Part shown: one piece after another, positions 36,029-36,302 of the stretch
Layout: every line of letters begins with the position of its first letter
Position numbering within the stretch: position 1 is the first letter of the stretch
NCBI RefSeq assembly: GCF_025060895.1
Contig: NZ_JANZKV010000201.1
Span: 1-36,302 of the forward strand
Direction of reading: 5' to 3'
Source of the DNA: Stieleria sedimenti
Lineage (GTDB): Bacteria; Planctomycetota; Planctomycetia; Pirellulales; Pirellulaceae
Length of the DNA: 36,302 bases
Notes under the pieces: model-generated
What the model saw: the letters and a program-made list of their open reading frames with translations, nothing else
Databases searched by the model: none
Told to the model about the DNA's origin: nothing
Made by a program: the position numbers and the translations under genes

Positions 36029-36302
36029 CAACGCGTTGCAGCAGACGACGCAGCAGCATCTCTTGGCCTGTCAACATACGTCCCAGTCTGAGCAAGACCC
36101 GATCAGGTTTTACGTCGCCCCCGGCCTTGTTGAACTTCGCCGATCCGCGCGTCGGCCGGTGATGAGACTCGATTAGAACGAAACCTGCCAGTGCGTGCCA
36201 GCGCTTTAGTTCCAGGCGAACTCGAGTTGATTAGTCGAGCTTCCTTGCTTGTGCGTAGAACGCCGGTCCACGCAGCGTTACGCCAGCGGCGTGCCACATC
36301 AA
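36029..36302. other. End-of-window intergenic sequence
   Basis: The last 274 bases hold no convincing gene. A 64-aa minus-strand frame at 36103-36297 has no family likeness. The segment near 36240-36300 contains GC-rich imperfect inverted sequences (ACGCAGCGTTACGCCAGCGG) of the kind found in intergenic repeats, cut by the window end. Confidence 0.4.

Overview
The window looks like a stretch of chromosome from a planctomycete, probably a Rhodopirellula-like member of the Pirellulaceae. The basis is indirect: moderately high GC, many genes without a clear Shine-Dalgarno site, several GTG/TTG starts, a phosphate-selective-type porin with a coiled-coil neck, a membrane protein with a DUF1559-like (pseudopilin-like) end beside an ECF sigma factor, a remnant of a signal-peptide-bearing carbon-nitrogen hydrolase, an ABC permease fused to a CPBP protease, and several families of short intergenic hairpin repeats. 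I see no rRNA, tRNA, CRISPR array, complete insertion sequence or phage module. The region reads as core chromosome.

Layout. 60-1662 (-): ilvN-ilvC, two steps of branched-chain amino acid synthesis. 2168-2830 (+): a carbon-nitrogen hydrolase relic without its catalytic core. 2903-3460 (-): isochorismatase-like hydrolase. 3498-4130 (-): cysteine-rich exported protein. 4197-5762 (-): porin. 6117-6542 (-): small uncertain ORF. 6819-9895 (+): ABC ATPase overlapping a permease-protease fusion. 10013-11838 (-): aldo/keto reductase and sugar-isomerase-like TIM barrel. 12154-13380 (+): REC/HD-GYP protein. 13810-16627 (+): Gfo/Idh/MocA oxidoreductase and sodium:solute symporter. 17099-20947 (+): giant Ser/Thr kinase with AAA ATPase. 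21239-22860 (+): HDOD protein and K+ channel. 23412-24695 (+): DEAD-box RNA helicase. 24777-29707 (-): glnE and a sugar-acid dehydratase of the IlvD/Edd family. 30227-31804 (+): primary-type sigma factor. 31826-33872 (-): NCS2-like permease and small membrane protein. 34143-36028 (+): ECF sigma factor and a probable membrane-anchored partner.

How the genes work together. Sugar and sugar-acid use is a theme: aldo/keto reductase, TIM barrel, Gfo/Idh/MocA, SSS symporter and an arabinonate-type dehydratase. Signalling is the other: HD-GYP, HDOD, kinase-ATPase, two sigma factors and GlnE. No single gene cluster is a clear novel system.

The most notable signals are four. First, a REP-like hairpin family has GNRA loops and a compensatory stem change, and two of its copies supply the stop codon of the gene before them (the kinase and glnE). 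Second, GlnE has lost the acidic pair of its N-terminal (deadenylylating) nucleotidyltransferase domain but keeps it in the C-terminal one. Third, the hydrolase relic has an apparent in-frame loss of its catalytic core, and its last codons and stop lie in another repeat. Fourth, the putative anti-sigma protein carries a pseudopilin/DUF1559-like ectodomain.
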